Below, piece after piece: positions 28,697 through 37,842 of a DNA stretch of 37,842 nucleotides. The DNA is from an uncultured Bacilli bacterium (GTDB lineage Bacteria; Bacillota_I; Bacilli_A; RF39; UBA660). The stretch covers positions 1-37,842 of the forward strand of contig CANQFJ010000017.1 in the NCBI GenBank assembly GCA_947598485.1, in the 5' to 3' direction. The notes beneath the pieces were generated by a model. The model was not told the origin of the DNA, did no database searches, and worked only from the letters and a program-made list of their open reading frames with translations. A program made the translations under genes and the position numbers. Every line of letters begins with the position of its first letter. Positions within the stretch are counted from its first letter, which is position 1.

Positions 28697-28740
28697 TTTA
28701 TTTCACCAATATTATTATTGGAAAATATTGTAAAGTTATA

Positions 28741-29379
28741 CTATTTAGTTAAAAAAGCACACATTTTGTCTAAGCTACGTTTTTCATAACGCGATACCAT
28801 TACTTGAGTCATACATAATTTTTTAGCTACTTCACTTTGCGTTAAATCTTCAAAATATCTTGCTTTAATAATCTTTTTTTCTTCATCATTTAGTTCATCG
28901 ATACTTTCTTCGAGTAAAATTTGATCATCCAAGCTAACTTTTTCTTCACTTCTTAAGCTGTCGTATAAAGTAGCCTCTTCACCTGAATCTAAAGACATAA
29001 TGTCACTTCCAGCCATAATTGCATCTTCAATATCTTTTTCACTCATTTCTAGAAAGTGAGCCACTTCACTGTTCGAGGGAATCCTCCCATACCTTTGGGC
29101 TAAAGCATATCTAGTCTTTTCTATATCACGATACAATTTTAAAATATCTTTATTAACTTTCATAGCCTTATTATGGGCAAGCATATACATTTCACCATAA
29201 ATGTAATTATAAGCATAAGAAGAAAATTTAGTATTTTCATTTTTATCATAATTTTGATAAGCTTTAATTATTCCTAATACTCCTGCTTGATATAAATCTT
29301 CTTTCTCCACACCATAAAATGCACTAGCTATTTTAAATATTAATCCTTCATTTTCTTTAATCAAAATATCAAGGTTCAT
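28741..29379 (-). CDS. sigF: Sporulation RNA polymerase sigma factor, SigF/SigG-like
   Basis: DLYQAGVLGIIKAYQNYD; LTQSEVAKKLCMTQVMVSRYEKRSL; located between a STAS gene and spoVAC. Confidence 0.85.
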   Translation of the reverse strand: MNLDILIKENEGLIFKIASAFYGVEKEDLYQAGVLGIIKAYQNYDKNENTKFSSYAYNYIYGEMYMLAHNKAMKVNKDILKLYRDIEKTRYALAQRYGRIPSNSEVAHFLEMSEKDIEDAIMAGSDIMSLDSGEEATLYDSLRSEEKVSLDDQILLEESIDELNDEEKKIIKARYFEDLTQSEVAKKLCMTQVMVSRYEKRSLDKMCAFLTK

Positions 29380-29381
29380 GA

Positions 29382-29714
29382 CTACACCTCGATTACTTTA
29401 TAGGCAATAAGTTCATTATCTATCTTTTTTATTTTAAGCTTACTTACTGTTTTATTTAACATTTTATTAACTTCACAAACGTAAATTAAACCACCATTTT
29501 GCTTAATCGCTGCCTTAGTGTTTAATAGAGCATCCACGCCATCTTCATCTATATCAATTAGATTGTATAAATTATACACTAAATATTTAATTTTATGTTT
29601 CAATAAGATAGTTAGTAAACAGTTATTTATTTTATATGTAGTTTTGCGATTTAGTTTACCATCGAGTCTGACAAATAATATACCTTTGCTGTATTCCATG
29701 TCCATTTTAAGCAT
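29382..29714 (-). CDS. STAS-domain anti-anti-sigma factor-like (SpoIIAA-like)
   Basis: MEYSKGILFVRLDGKLNRKTTYKIN...IDIDEDGVDALLNTKAAIKQNGGLIYVCEV; 3 bp upstream of the sigma gene. Confidence 0.75.
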   Translation of the reverse strand: MLKMDMEYSKGILFVRLDGKLNRKTTYKINNCLLTILLKHKIKYLVYNLYNLIDIDEDGVDALLNTKAAIKQNGGLIYVCEVNKMLNKTVSKLKIKKIDNELIAYKVIEV

Positions 29715-29860
29715 ATATATCACCTTTTCCAAGCAACACTATAATATTAATATGATAGTAATTAAATACTTTCGACAGACTTCGACAGAAAGGCAATTTA
29801 TATACTATGTAAAGTATGTAAAGTTTACACTATTTCAAATAAAAAAGATAACCTCTTAGA

Positions 29861-30808
29861 TTATCTCTTAGTAAAACTCATATTAGGATTTTTAAGACTT
29901 CTTTTTTGATATCCTATATTTTCATATCCTTCATGTAAAACTTGATTATCAAGTTCTGAAAGGAAATTGTAATAGTCCGAAATGTTATATGGGGTTTCAT
30001 AAGAAAAATCCCCTGTTTTTTCATAGTATAAACCATTACGGTAAAATAGTGTAAAACCATCAAAATAATTTTTCATATTTTCTTTAGTCAGTTCAATCCA
30101 ACCATTATCTAATAAATCTTGAGCCGTATTTTTCCTTGAACCATTCATAACCATAAAAGTTCCTGGATTAGGGCTAGATAAATATGGTGTACCCAGTTTT
30201 TCAAGTAAGCATCTTTTTTGCATAAAAAATTGTTTATAAGTTGCATCAACTAAATAAGCTTTAGCTTTATAATTAATAACAACCACAATGTGTTTACACC
30301 CTCCATCGTAAAGTGGAGAATTATATAAGTATCCTGGTTCAATAATTTTTATTTTAGCATCAAGGCCCATCGTTCTAGCCATCTTATAAATTGATAAGGA
30401 TGATTCCTGGCAATCACAGTATGCATCATAGTCTTCAAAACTTTGATAACCTAAATTCTTAGCATGGGCAAATAATCGGCATCTTTCTTGATAAACAAGA
30501 GCATCAAGTATTTGATTAATATCCATAGTTCTTTCAAGCCATTTTTCATCATTAAAATTATATGGTTTTATATTTATAATACTTTCATTAGGCATAAATT
30601 TTATAATTGACTCAATTTGATGAGATATAAAAGGTAACTTAAGAAAATAAGCTCCCGTATCGTTTAATGCAGCAGATGCGTGTTTATAATAGCTAAAAAT
30701 CTCTCGTAAAAGATCATACTTTTTATCACCTTGAGCAAAAATAATTTGTTCATGATAATTATCTATTTCTTTTTGCATGTCTGCTAGTATTTTAGAATCT
30801 TGTGCCAT
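29861..30808 (-). CDS. Possible transglutaminase-like/papain-fold protein
   Basis: 315 aa; YCDCQESSLSIYKMARTMGLDAKI...CKHIVVVINYKAKAYLVDATYKQ fits a Cys-His-Asp arrangement. Confidence 0.55.
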   Translation of the reverse strand: MAQDSKILADMQKEIDNYHEQIIFAQGDKKYDLLREIFSYYKHASAALNDTGAYFLKLPFISHQIESIIKFMPNESIINIKPYNFNDEKWLERTMDINQILDALVYQERCRLFAHAKNLGYQSFEDYDAYCDCQESSLSIYKMARTMGLDAKIKIIEPGYLYNSPLYDGGCKHIVVVINYKAKAYLVDATYKQFFMQKRCLLEKLGTPYLSSPNPGTFMVMNGSRKNTAQDLLDNGWIELTKENMKNYFDGFTLFYRNGLYYEKTGDFSYETPYNISDYYNFLSELDNQVLHEGYENIGYQKRSLKNPNMSFTKR

Positions 30809-30872
30809 AAAACCCCCTTCTTGACTTAAACTATTATAATCATAATCTAAAATATGTCAAGAAACAGAATCA

Positions 30873-32012
30873 TTAAATGAATGATAATGCTATTTTAAGA
30901 TTTTTAACAAAAAAGTTTAAAATATTTGCTTTTTCAACATTTTCTTTAACAGTTACGCCTACTTCGTTAACTAATTTATTTTGTTCGTTAAATATTTTAA
31001 TTTTACCTATTACTTCCTCTTTTTTAACGGGAGCTTTTATTTTATTAGTAGACAATTCAAACCGATAATTTGAGCTTTTATCATTAATTTTTAAAAGTTC
31101 AGTAGCATCTTCCATTAAGATAATATCTTCATAATCTTTCTTGCCACCTTCAACCTTGATTCTTCCTATTATTTCGCCCTTTTTCTTAATTAGATTAACT
31201 TTATACATATTAAAACCATAGTTTAATAATTTAACCGTATCTTGACTACGATCTTCAATAGTTTCTTCTCCCATGACTACGCCAATAAGTCGCAAGTTAT
31301 TTTTTTTAGCAGTAGATGTTAAACAATAACCTGCAGTAGATGTATATCCCGTTTTTAAACCATCAACACCATCATAAAATCGAACTAATTTATTTGTATT
31401 AACTAGCCAAATTTGAGAACCATCTGGCCTTTTTAAATATTCTTCATAAACCGATGTGTATTTCAAAATATCTTCATGTTTTAATAATTCTTTAGCCATA
31501 ATTGCCATATCATAAGCTGAAGAATAATGATTTTCATCATCAAGACCATGAACATTCACAAAGTTAGTATTTTTTAATTTTAATTCTTTAGCTTTATTGT
31601 TCATTGCTTCAATAAAAGCTTCTTTGGACCCATATGTTTTTTCTGCTAAGGCTGTTATGGCGTCATTAGCGCTAGACATAGCAACGGCCTTTAAAAGCTC
31701 ATTAACCGTATATTTATCTCCGGTTTGTAAAAAAATTTGACTTCCACCCATTGATGATGCGACGTCAGATATCACTACCTCATCATCATAATTTAATGCG
31801 CCAGTATCAATTTTTTCCATAATTAAAAGTAGACTCATTATTTTCGTCATTGAGGCCATTGGTCTTTTTTCATTTTCATTTTGTTTATATAAAATTTCCC
31901 CTGTATTTTGATCAATTAAAATAGCACTTTTGGCTTTTAGGCTTAATGTATCAGCTTTCACAATTTTCAAAGGAATAATTAATACTGTTAACAAAAATAT
32001 TATTTTTTTCAT
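30873..32012 (-). CDS. dacF: D-alanyl-D-alanine carboxypeptidase, DacF-like
   Basis: SxxK SMTKIM; SANDAITALAE; KTGYTSTAGYCL; signal peptide; upstream of the spoIIA-like genes. Confidence 0.92.
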   Translation of the reverse strand: MKKIIFLLTVLIIPLKIVKADTLSLKAKSAILIDQNTGEILYKQNENEKRPMASMTKIMSLLLIMEKIDTGALNYDDEVVISDVASSMGGSQIFLQTGDKYTVNELLKAVAMSSANDAITALAEKTYGSKEAFIEAMNNKAKELKLKNTNFVNVHGLDDENHYSSAYDMAIMAKELLKHEDILKYTSVYEEYLKRPDGSQIWLVNTNKLVRFYDGVDGLKTGYTSTAGYCLTSTAKKNNLRLIGVVMGEETIEDRSQDTVKLLNYGFNMYKVNLIKKKGEIIGRIKVEGGKKDYEDIILMEDATELLKINDKSSNYRFELSTNKIKAPVKKEEVIGKIKIFNEQNKLVNEVGVTVKENVEKANILNFFVKNLKIALSFI

Positions 32013-32065
32013 ATCCACCTCATAGTAAATAATATTGTTTCTTCCTTTAAATTAGAATTCAAAAA

Positions 32066-32250
32066 TAAAAAAGGAACTTAAAATTAATTAAGTTCCAAAG
32101 TTAAATCAAGAAGAAGCATTTGGTGCTGTCAACCCTTTAACATTCCCACGTGTTTACCATGGTATTTTAAGTATATGCTATTTACATTTTCTTTTCAACA
32201 TGTGTGTTATGCTTTTACACATATATTCGTAAATATATTATAAATTACTT
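32066..32250 (-). ncRNA. Candidate structured non-coding RNA or leader ending in an intrinsic terminator, upstream of dacF-like gene
   Basis: Minus strand terminator GGAACTTAATTAATTTTAAGTTCC-TTTTTT; upstream GTTAA-AGGG-TTGAC hairpin nested in TGGT..ACCA, and ATGTGTAAAAGCATAACACACAT hairpin; no ORF. Confidence 0.45.
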
Positions 32251-32297
32251 ACTATCTTAGTATTTTGATATAATGGTTTTAGAAAGAAGGTATTAAC

Positions 32298-33860
32298 TTG
32301 ATTAAAAAGAAAAAGGAGTATAAACCTACAATTTGGCTTTTCATTGTTATGTTTGCTCTCCCTATGGTCCTTTCTCTTTTATACTTCAAAGGTTTAGACA
32401 ATGATATTTGGTATATTTTAAGCGAAGGTAGATATATTGTCCAAAATGGTATTTATCATATAGATCCTTTATCAATGCATCAAGGTCTACAGGTAGTAGT
32501 TCAAAACTGGCTATCTGCTAGTATATTTTGGATTATATATGATTTATTTGGAGAAATGGGATTACTGTTTTTAGTTCTAATATGCAATTTCTTTATATGT
32601 TTATTACTTTATAAGATATGTTTACTAATAAGTGAAAGAAATTATATATTATCGTTGCTTCTTATGTTCTTATGTGATGTTACTTTAGCTTCCCATTATA
32701 TTGTGTCAAGACCTCAGGTTATAAGTTTTATTATTCTCTTGGGTGTTATTTACGCTTTAGAATTATATGTTAAAACCGAAAATAAAAAATACTTAATTTG
32801 GCTTCCTATCTTATCCCTGCTTGAAGCAAACCTACATGGTTCACTATGGTGGATGATTTTCTTATTTACTTTACCTTATGTAATAGACTCATTTAATATT
32901 AAACTTTTAAGAACCCAAGGCTTTAAAAAGAGACCTTTGTTTATTGCCATAGCTATTGCCTTTTTAGTAGGTTTTATCAATCCTTACGGTTACAAGATGA
33001 TAACTTTTATATTTACTAGTTATGGCGACAAATACATGCATTTATATATTAATGAGCTATTACCATTTACTTTTAAAAACAATTTATGTAAGCATATGTT
33101 TATTACTGCAGGAGCTATAGCATTTTGCTATGCCTTTTTCAGAGAAGGACACGTAAGATTAAGATATTTGTGTTTATACGCTGGCACTTTACTATTAGGA
33201 TTTATGTCCGTTAAAGGTTTTAGTCATTTTATATTAGTTAGTTTTTTTCCTTTAGCGTATTTCTTCAAAGATATTTTACCAAATGATTTTTCAGAATTAG
33301 ATCAAAAAATTAAAAATGTTATAAAAGCCTTATTAATTCTTTTTTCTGGTTGTTGCTTTGGAGCATTTTTATTTCTTATGATAAAAGCTCCTGATACTGT
33401 CAAACTTAAACATGATGCTCAAGATATTATGATTTTTATGCAAAAAGAATTTAACCCAAATGATGTAACTATGTATTCTTCATTTAACAATGGTGGTTTA
33501 GTAGAATTTTATGGTTTTAAACCATATATAGATCCAAGAGCTGAATTATACCTTAAAAAGAATAACAAAAAGGACGACATTTTTAAAGAAATTTATAATT
33601 TACAATATCGTAACATTTCTATTAAAGAATTTATTGAAAAATATAATTTTACTCATTTATTAGTTCAAAATACTGATGTACTATATAATAGCGCTGACGT
33701 TCAAGATAAATACTTCATAATATATGAAAACTCTAAATTAGGATATCGCTTGTTCATGCGTAATGATTTATTAACCGATGAAGAACGAGAGAAAGTCATT
33801 AACGAGTATAATAGCGCCGTTGATAAAGCAAAAGAAGAAGCAGAAAATAAGACAAAATAA
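32298..33860 (+). CDS. Polytopic membrane protein, glycosyltransferase-like (unknown)
   Basis: 520 aa, multiple TM helices, C-terminal soluble region; TTG start after an AGAAGG SD; TATAAT near 32270. Confidence 0.75.
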   Translation: MIKKKKEYKPTIWLFIVMFALPMVLSLLYFKGLDNDIWYILSEGRYIVQNGIYHIDPLSMHQGLQVVVQNWLSASIFWIIYDLFGEMGLLFLVLICNFFICLLLYKICLLISERNYILSLLLMFLCDVTLASHYIVSRPQVISFIILLGVIYALELYVKTENKKYLIWLPILSLLEANLHGSLWWMIFLFTLPYVIDSFNIKLLRTQGFKKRPLFIAIAIAFLVGFINPYGYKMITFIFTSYGDKYMHLYINELLPFTFKNNLCKHMFITAGAIAFCYAFFREGHVRLRYLCLYAGTLLLGFMSVKGFSHFILVSFFPLAYFFKDILPNDFSELDQKIKNVIKALLILFSGCCFGAFLFLMIKAPDTVKLKHDAQDIMIFMQKEFNPNDVTMYSSFNNGGLVEFYGFKPYIDPRAELYLKKNNKKDDIFKEIYNLQYRNISIKEFIEKYNFTHLLVQNTDVLYNSADVQDKYFIIYENSKLGYRLFMRNDLLTDEEREKVINEYNSAVDKAKEEAENKTK

Positions 33861-33862
33861 AA

Positions 33863-33896
33863 CCTATAAATCTTAAACAATTTATAGGTTTTTTCA
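33863..33896 (+). terminator. Rho-independent terminator
   Basis: AACCTATAAATcttaaacaATTTATAGGTTTTTTC. Confidence 0.8.
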
Positions 33897-33925
33897 ATAA
33901 AAAAGATGATTTAAGTCATCCTTTT

Positions 33926-35257
33926 TTAGTCTCTAGCATTTTTAAGTAAGGCAAATAAACCAATAGATAATAACGCTAAACTACTTACTAAAACTGCTAA
34001 ATTCTTAGGCATCGAATCAAGGGTGTTAGGGTTTTGTTCGCTTGGCACTCCAGTTTGAACAGCCATCGCCTCCGCTAAGGTGTATACACTAAAATGACTT
34101 GTTTCAAATGTAGCCATGTTATTATTAACTACTACATCATAAGTCTCAATAGCATTATTATCACCAACATAATAAACTGCTAAATCTTTTCCTTGTAAAT
34201 TTTCTGGAACAGGTATACTAACAATAAATTTACCATTATTAAGTTTAGTAATATATTTTTCTTCAGTTTCAGAATAAGCTTTTAAATCAAACATTACAGC
34301 ATTATTAGCTTTTAATACTGCGTTAATGTTTTTATATTCTTCACTATCTTCAGCTAGTTTAGTAACTTCAAGTTTTACATCCGCAGGAACTTCAGCACTT
34401 GATGAAGATAAAGTTACATTAGTTTTATCATCTTTTCCAACTCTAAATACGGGTTCTGATATTTTACTACTATCTTTCATAATAATGAAATATTGAAAGC
34501 CGCCTTCTTCATAGCCATAAAGATAATCACTCATTTTAGATTCATCACCAAACTCAGAAAAGTCCATATACTCTAAAACTTCTTCTTTAATTCCCTTTGG
34601 TATTAAATCTAATTCTTCATTAGCATATTTTTTATATCTTTCTTTAGCAGCCGCTAAAAAGGCTTCGGAAGTATCTTCTGTATCATCTGGTACATAAATA
34701 ACATTAATATCATCAAATGATACCATTTTTTCTAATTCTAGATATATTACACCATTATAAGAAATAAATAAGTTAGTATCTGAAGTACTTGATTTTACTC
34801 CTGAAGTTGCGCCACCACGTATCAAAACCTCACCATCAAAAATTTGACCATCAAATACGCTTTGGAACGCTTCTTGAAAGAATTTTTCTTCATAGCCAGT
34901 ATGTTTACTAGCATATAATACGCCAAGATCATCTAATACAAAAACTTTTCTTTCTTTAAAATTAGCTTCTACAAACTCATCGAGCTTAGCTTTAATGTTT
35001 TCATCAGGGACTGTCCAATTCATCTTAACATTTTCATATTTTGCATCTTTATATTCTATTGTACAAGTAGTATAAAGATTATCACAATTATATATTGAAT
35101 ATTCATTCTCATCATCTAATTTAGAAATTATTCTCGAATTAGCCGTTGGATTATCCTGTTTAACCGCGTTAACGTTAAATTCTGTTAATTCCTCAGCCTT
35201 AACCCCACCTACAAATACCATCATTGATGCTATTAAAAATAAAATTTTCTTTTTCAT
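33926..35257 (-). CDS. Secreted/surface protein with signal peptide and C-terminal TM anchor
   Basis: MKKKILFLIASMMVFVGGVKAEE signal peptide after AAGGAG; C-terminal LAVLVSSLALLSIGLFALLKNARD. Confidence 0.75.
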   Translation of the reverse strand: MKKKILFLIASMMVFVGGVKAEELTEFNVNAVKQDNPTANSRIISKLDDENEYSIYNCDNLYTTCTIEYKDAKYENVKMNWTVPDENIKAKLDEFVEANFKERKVFVLDDLGVLYASKHTGYEEKFFQEAFQSVFDGQIFDGEVLIRGGATSGVKSSTSDTNLFISYNGVIYLELEKMVSFDDINVIYVPDDTEDTSEAFLAAAKERYKKYANEELDLIPKGIKEEVLEYMDFSEFGDESKMSDYLYGYEEGGFQYFIIMKDSSKISEPVFRVGKDDKTNVTLSSSSAEVPADVKLEVTKLAEDSEEYKNINAVLKANNAVMFDLKAYSETEEKYITKLNNGKFIVSIPVPENLQGKDLAVYYVGDNNAIETYDVVVNNNMATFETSHFSVYTLAEAMAVQTGVPSEQNPNTLDSMPKNLAVLVSSLALLSIGLFALLKNARD

Positions 35258-35318
35258 CTCTAGTCTCCTTATAATGTGATTATCTTCCAAAATAAAGTCA
35301 ATTAACATTTCAATGTAA

Positions 35319-35347
35319 AAGAAGTGTTTAATCAGAACACTTCTTTA
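35319..35347 (-). terminator. Hairpin terminator after ylxM
   Basis: AAAGAAGTGTT-taatcag-AACACTTCTTT inverted repeat. Confidence 0.65.
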
Positions 35348-35611
35348 GTTTTTGTTTGCACTTTTGCTTTCATAATTTCTTAGTTTTTCTAAAAGTTTTA
35401 AGTGCTTTAAATTGCTTTCATAATAATCTAATTTATTCTTAGCATTATTAATTATTTTACCTACATAGCTTTTGGATACTTTTTTATATTCGGCTATCTC
35501 ACTTAACGAAAGATTTTCTTCAAAATATAAACTAAATATTTCCTTTTGCTTTTCTGTGAATAAAAAGGAATAAATGTCGTAAAGCTCACAATAATAAATA
35601 AATTCTTTCAT
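35345..35611 (-). CDS. ylxM: YlxM-family HTH protein (UPF0122)
   Basis: LFTEKQKEIFSLYFEENLSLSEIAEYKKVSKSYVGKIINNAKNKL; overlaps ftsY. Confidence 0.88.
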   Translation of the reverse strand: MKEFIYYCELYDIYSFLFTEKQKEIFSLYFEENLSLSEIAEYKKVSKSYVGKIINNAKNKLDYYESNLKHLKLLEKLRNYESKSANKN

Positions 35612-36591
35612 TTAATAAAATCCTTAAATAAACCATATATATAATTTTCAATATCAAAAGTTTCTAAATCCGTCATCTTTTCGCCTAAGCCAACAAATTT
35701 GACGGGGATACCAACGCTTTCTTTAATAGCAAGCACAATTCCACCTCTGGCGGTACTATCAAGTTTTGTCAAAACTATACCCGTGATATTAGTTATTTCC
35801 TTAAAAGCTTGGGCTTGCATAATACCGTTTTGACCAGTTGTAGCATCAATAACAAGTAGCGTTTCATGAGGGGCATCCGGAATAAATTTACCAATTACAC
35901 GATTCATTTTTTCGAGTTCAGCCATTAAATTCACTTTATTATGAAGCCTTCCAGCAGTATCAATTAATACGATATCACTATTTAAACTTTTAGCCATTGT
36001 TAATCCATCAAAAATAACTCCCGCGGGATCTGCATTTTCTTTCCCAAAGAAATCACACTCGACTTTTTGACTCCATATCTCAAGTTGTGAAACAGCTCCT
36101 GCTCTAAAAGTATCCGCAGCAATCATCATAACTTTCTTACCCATATTTTTATATTTATAGGCTAGTTTAGCTATGCTGGTTGTTTTACCTACACCATTTA
36201 CGCCAACAACTAAAATAACAGTAGGCCCACTTTGAGCCATATTTATTTTATCTGTTAAGCTTTCATTATTAACGTATATAATGAATAATTCATCCACTAT
36301 TACTTCATTTAAATAGGCTGTATCAACTATATTTTCTTTTTTTACTCTGTCTTTAATTCTATCCATAAAATCAAAAACAGTTTTAACTCCAATATCAGCC
36401 ATAATAAGAAGATTTTCTAGTTCTTCAAAATACTCTTCACTAACTTTAGTATATTTAATACCAAGCAAACTAAGTTTAGACACAAACTCTTCGCGAGTTT
36501 TTTCTAAACCTTTCTCATAAACTTCTACCTCTTCATTTTTTGTTTCTTGTTTCTTTTGAAACTTTTCTTTAAATTTTGTAAATAGTCCCAT
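35608..36591 (-). CDS. ftsY: Signal recognition particle receptor FtsY
   Basis: GVNGVGKTTSIAKLA; DTFRAGAVSQLEIW; DTAGRLHNK; TKLDSTARGG. Confidence 0.97.
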   Translation of the reverse strand: MGLFTKFKEKFQKKQETKNEEVEVYEKGLEKTREEFVSKLSLLGIKYTKVSEEYFEELENLLIMADIGVKTVFDFMDRIKDRVKKENIVDTAYLNEVIVDELFIIYVNNESLTDKINMAQSGPTVILVVGVNGVGKTTSIAKLAYKYKNMGKKVMMIAADTFRAGAVSQLEIWSQKVECDFFGKENADPAGVIFDGLTMAKSLNSDIVLIDTAGRLHNKVNLMAELEKMNRVIGKFIPDAPHETLLVIDATTGQNGIMQAQAFKEITNITGIVLTKLDSTARGGIVLAIKESVGIPVKFVGLGEKMTDLETFDIENYIYGLFKDFIK

Positions 36592-36592
36592 A

Positions 36593-37309
36593 CTATAGCT
36601 CTACATTATGATAAATATTTGAAACATCTTCAATATCATCTAATAATTTTATCAGAAGTTCAAAATTTTCTTTATCTTCCCCTTCTAAAGTGATTTTGTC
36701 TTTAGCAAACATGCCAACTTCATCATAGTCAAACTCAACATTAGGCATAACGCTTTCAATAGCATCTTTTAATTTATTTTCATCACTTGGACTTACAGAA
36801 ATAGTAAGAACGCCATCTTCACTTTCAAAATCTATTGGTTCTACACCAGTCTCAATTAATTTGTCTAATATAGCCTCTTCCTTATCGCATTTGAAAGATA
36901 CAATTCCTAAATAATCATAATTATATGAAACGCTATTCGTAACCCCTAAAGACTTATGGATTTTATTAAAAGCCGCTCTAACAAGTCCTACAGTTCTATT
37001 AACATTATCAGTTAGGCATTTAATGATAAGAGTAGATTGACCTGGACCAAAGCCTTCATAAGTTACTTCAGAATATTCCTCTTGCCCAGCTCCCTTTGCT
37101 TTAGCTATTGCTCTGTCAATAATGTCACTTGGAACTTGACTTTTTTTAGCTTTTTCAATTTTTCTTTTTAAAGTTATATTAGCATCTGGATCAGGTAAGC
37201 CCTTTTTAGCAGCCAAATATATTTCTTTAGCAAAAGTTGAATAAAGTTTAGCTTTAGCCATACCTGTCTTTTGAATACTTGCTTTTCTTACTTCGTATGC
37301 TCTTCCCAT
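36593..37309 (-). CDS. YebC/PmpR family protein
   Basis: YSTFAKEIYLAAKKGLPDPDANITLKRKIEKAKKSQVPSDIIDRAIAKA. Confidence 0.95.
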   Translation of the reverse strand: MGRAYEVRKASIQKTGMAKAKLYSTFAKEIYLAAKKGLPDPDANITLKRKIEKAKKSQVPSDIIDRAIAKAKGAGQEEYSEVTYEGFGPGQSTLIIKCLTDNVNRTVGLVRAAFNKIHKSLGVTNSVSYNYDYLGIVSFKCDKEEAILDKLIETGVEPIDFESEDGVLTISVSPSDENKLKDAIESVMPNVEFDYDEVGMFAKDKITLEGEDKENFELLIKLLDDIEDVSNIYHNVEL

Positions 37310-37374
37310 ACGTTCACTTCCTTTTCTCTATGCCCAATTATACCAAAAATATAGTTATTTTCAAAACTATTTCA

Positions 37375-37743
37375 TTAAATATTCATTTTCTTTTTTATAT
37401 TTTTAATTAGGTTTATATTTATATTAGTATATTTAACAATATCGTCTAAGGGAACTCCAACTTTTAACATATTCTCTACTATTTGTTTTTGACTTTCCAT
37501 TGTTCCACGCTCAAAGCCTTGTTCAATGCCTTGTTCAATGCCTTGCGCAATTCCCTGTTCAATACCTTGCTCTATTCCCTTTTTTAGTCCTTTCTTAATA
37601 CCTTTTTTCATACCCATTCGTTCACCAGCTCTTTTTGCGGCTAGCTTCATTGTATTCATTAGCATCATGTCATCTTCTTCTGGTGTTACAAATGATATTC
37701 CTCCCGGGTTTAATCGTTCCAATCTTTCTGACAAACTTTCCAT
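37375..37743 (-). CDS. Stand-alone Rpn-family C-terminal domain with tetrapeptide repeats
   Basis: MESLSERLERLNPGGISFVTPEEDD aligns with the internal part of the 2550..3450 Rpn; AAGGAG SD 8 nt before ATG; GIEQ-type repeats; no N-terminal nuclease core before the window edge. Confidence 0.65.
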   Translation of the reverse strand: MESLSERLERLNPGGISFVTPEEDDMMLMNTMKLAAKRAGERMGMKKGIKKGLKKGIEQGIEQGIAQGIEQGIEQGFERGTMESQKQIVENMLKVGVPLDDIVKYTNININLIKNIKKKMNI

Positions 37744-37842
37744 AAATTTATCTCCTTCTTTATATGGTAGTGTGCATAGTTTATACACAAACTACCTGTT
37801 TTTTCCTTTATTTATCTATATTTTTTTATATATTTTCTTTTA

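Noticed and set aside
32066-32250. SRP (4.5S) RNA
   Set aside because: The invariant GGAAGGA/GCAGC core is absent, despite a superficially similar GTAAAC...CAGCACC stretch.
33926-35257. LPxTG sortase substrate
   Set aside because: The C-terminus has a hydrophobic helix and basic tail, but the preceding motif (PSEQNPNTLDSMPKN) is not a clear LPxTG.
37510-37610. CRISPR-like periodic repeats
   Set aside because: The 12-bp periodicity encodes GIEQ tetrapeptides inside an ORF; no spacers or cas genes in the window.

Overview
The window is a low-GC, gene-dense chromosomal segment, most likely from an endospore-forming Bacillota (Bacilli-like gut lineage; taxonomy is inference). The code is standard (code 11). 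Recognisable housekeeping genes: glyQS and serS (both with T-box leaders), recO, yqzL-like, era, dgkA, ybeY, yqeY, rpsU, miaB, ftsY/ylxM, a YebC-family gene and tRNA-Arg(TCT). Sporulation genes: yqfC/yqfD, spoIIIAH-like, gerE-like, gerM-like, dacF-like, a spoIIAA-like STAS gene, a sigF/G-like sigma factor and spoVAC/AD/AE. Accessory content includes two Rpn-family loci, an AAA/DUF4143 island flanked by direct repeats, a dinB-yolD pair with an SOS-like box, and a metallophosphoesterase-nucleotidyltransferase fusion. The strongest discovery candidate is a compact four-gene secretion operon at 11082-13824: a C39-peptidase ABC transporter, a very small accessory protein, and two tiny peptide genes with double-glycine leaders that the ORF track misses. 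Other leads: an Rpn gene interrupted by TGA that keeps an intragenic ORF with its own Shine-Dalgarno sequence, plus a stand-alone copy of that ORF at the window edge; a SpoIIAA-like protein with Asp at the phospho-Ser position and no adjacent spoIIAB; and a hairpin that masks the SD of a tandem paralogue pair. All calls come from reading the sequence; no searches were run.
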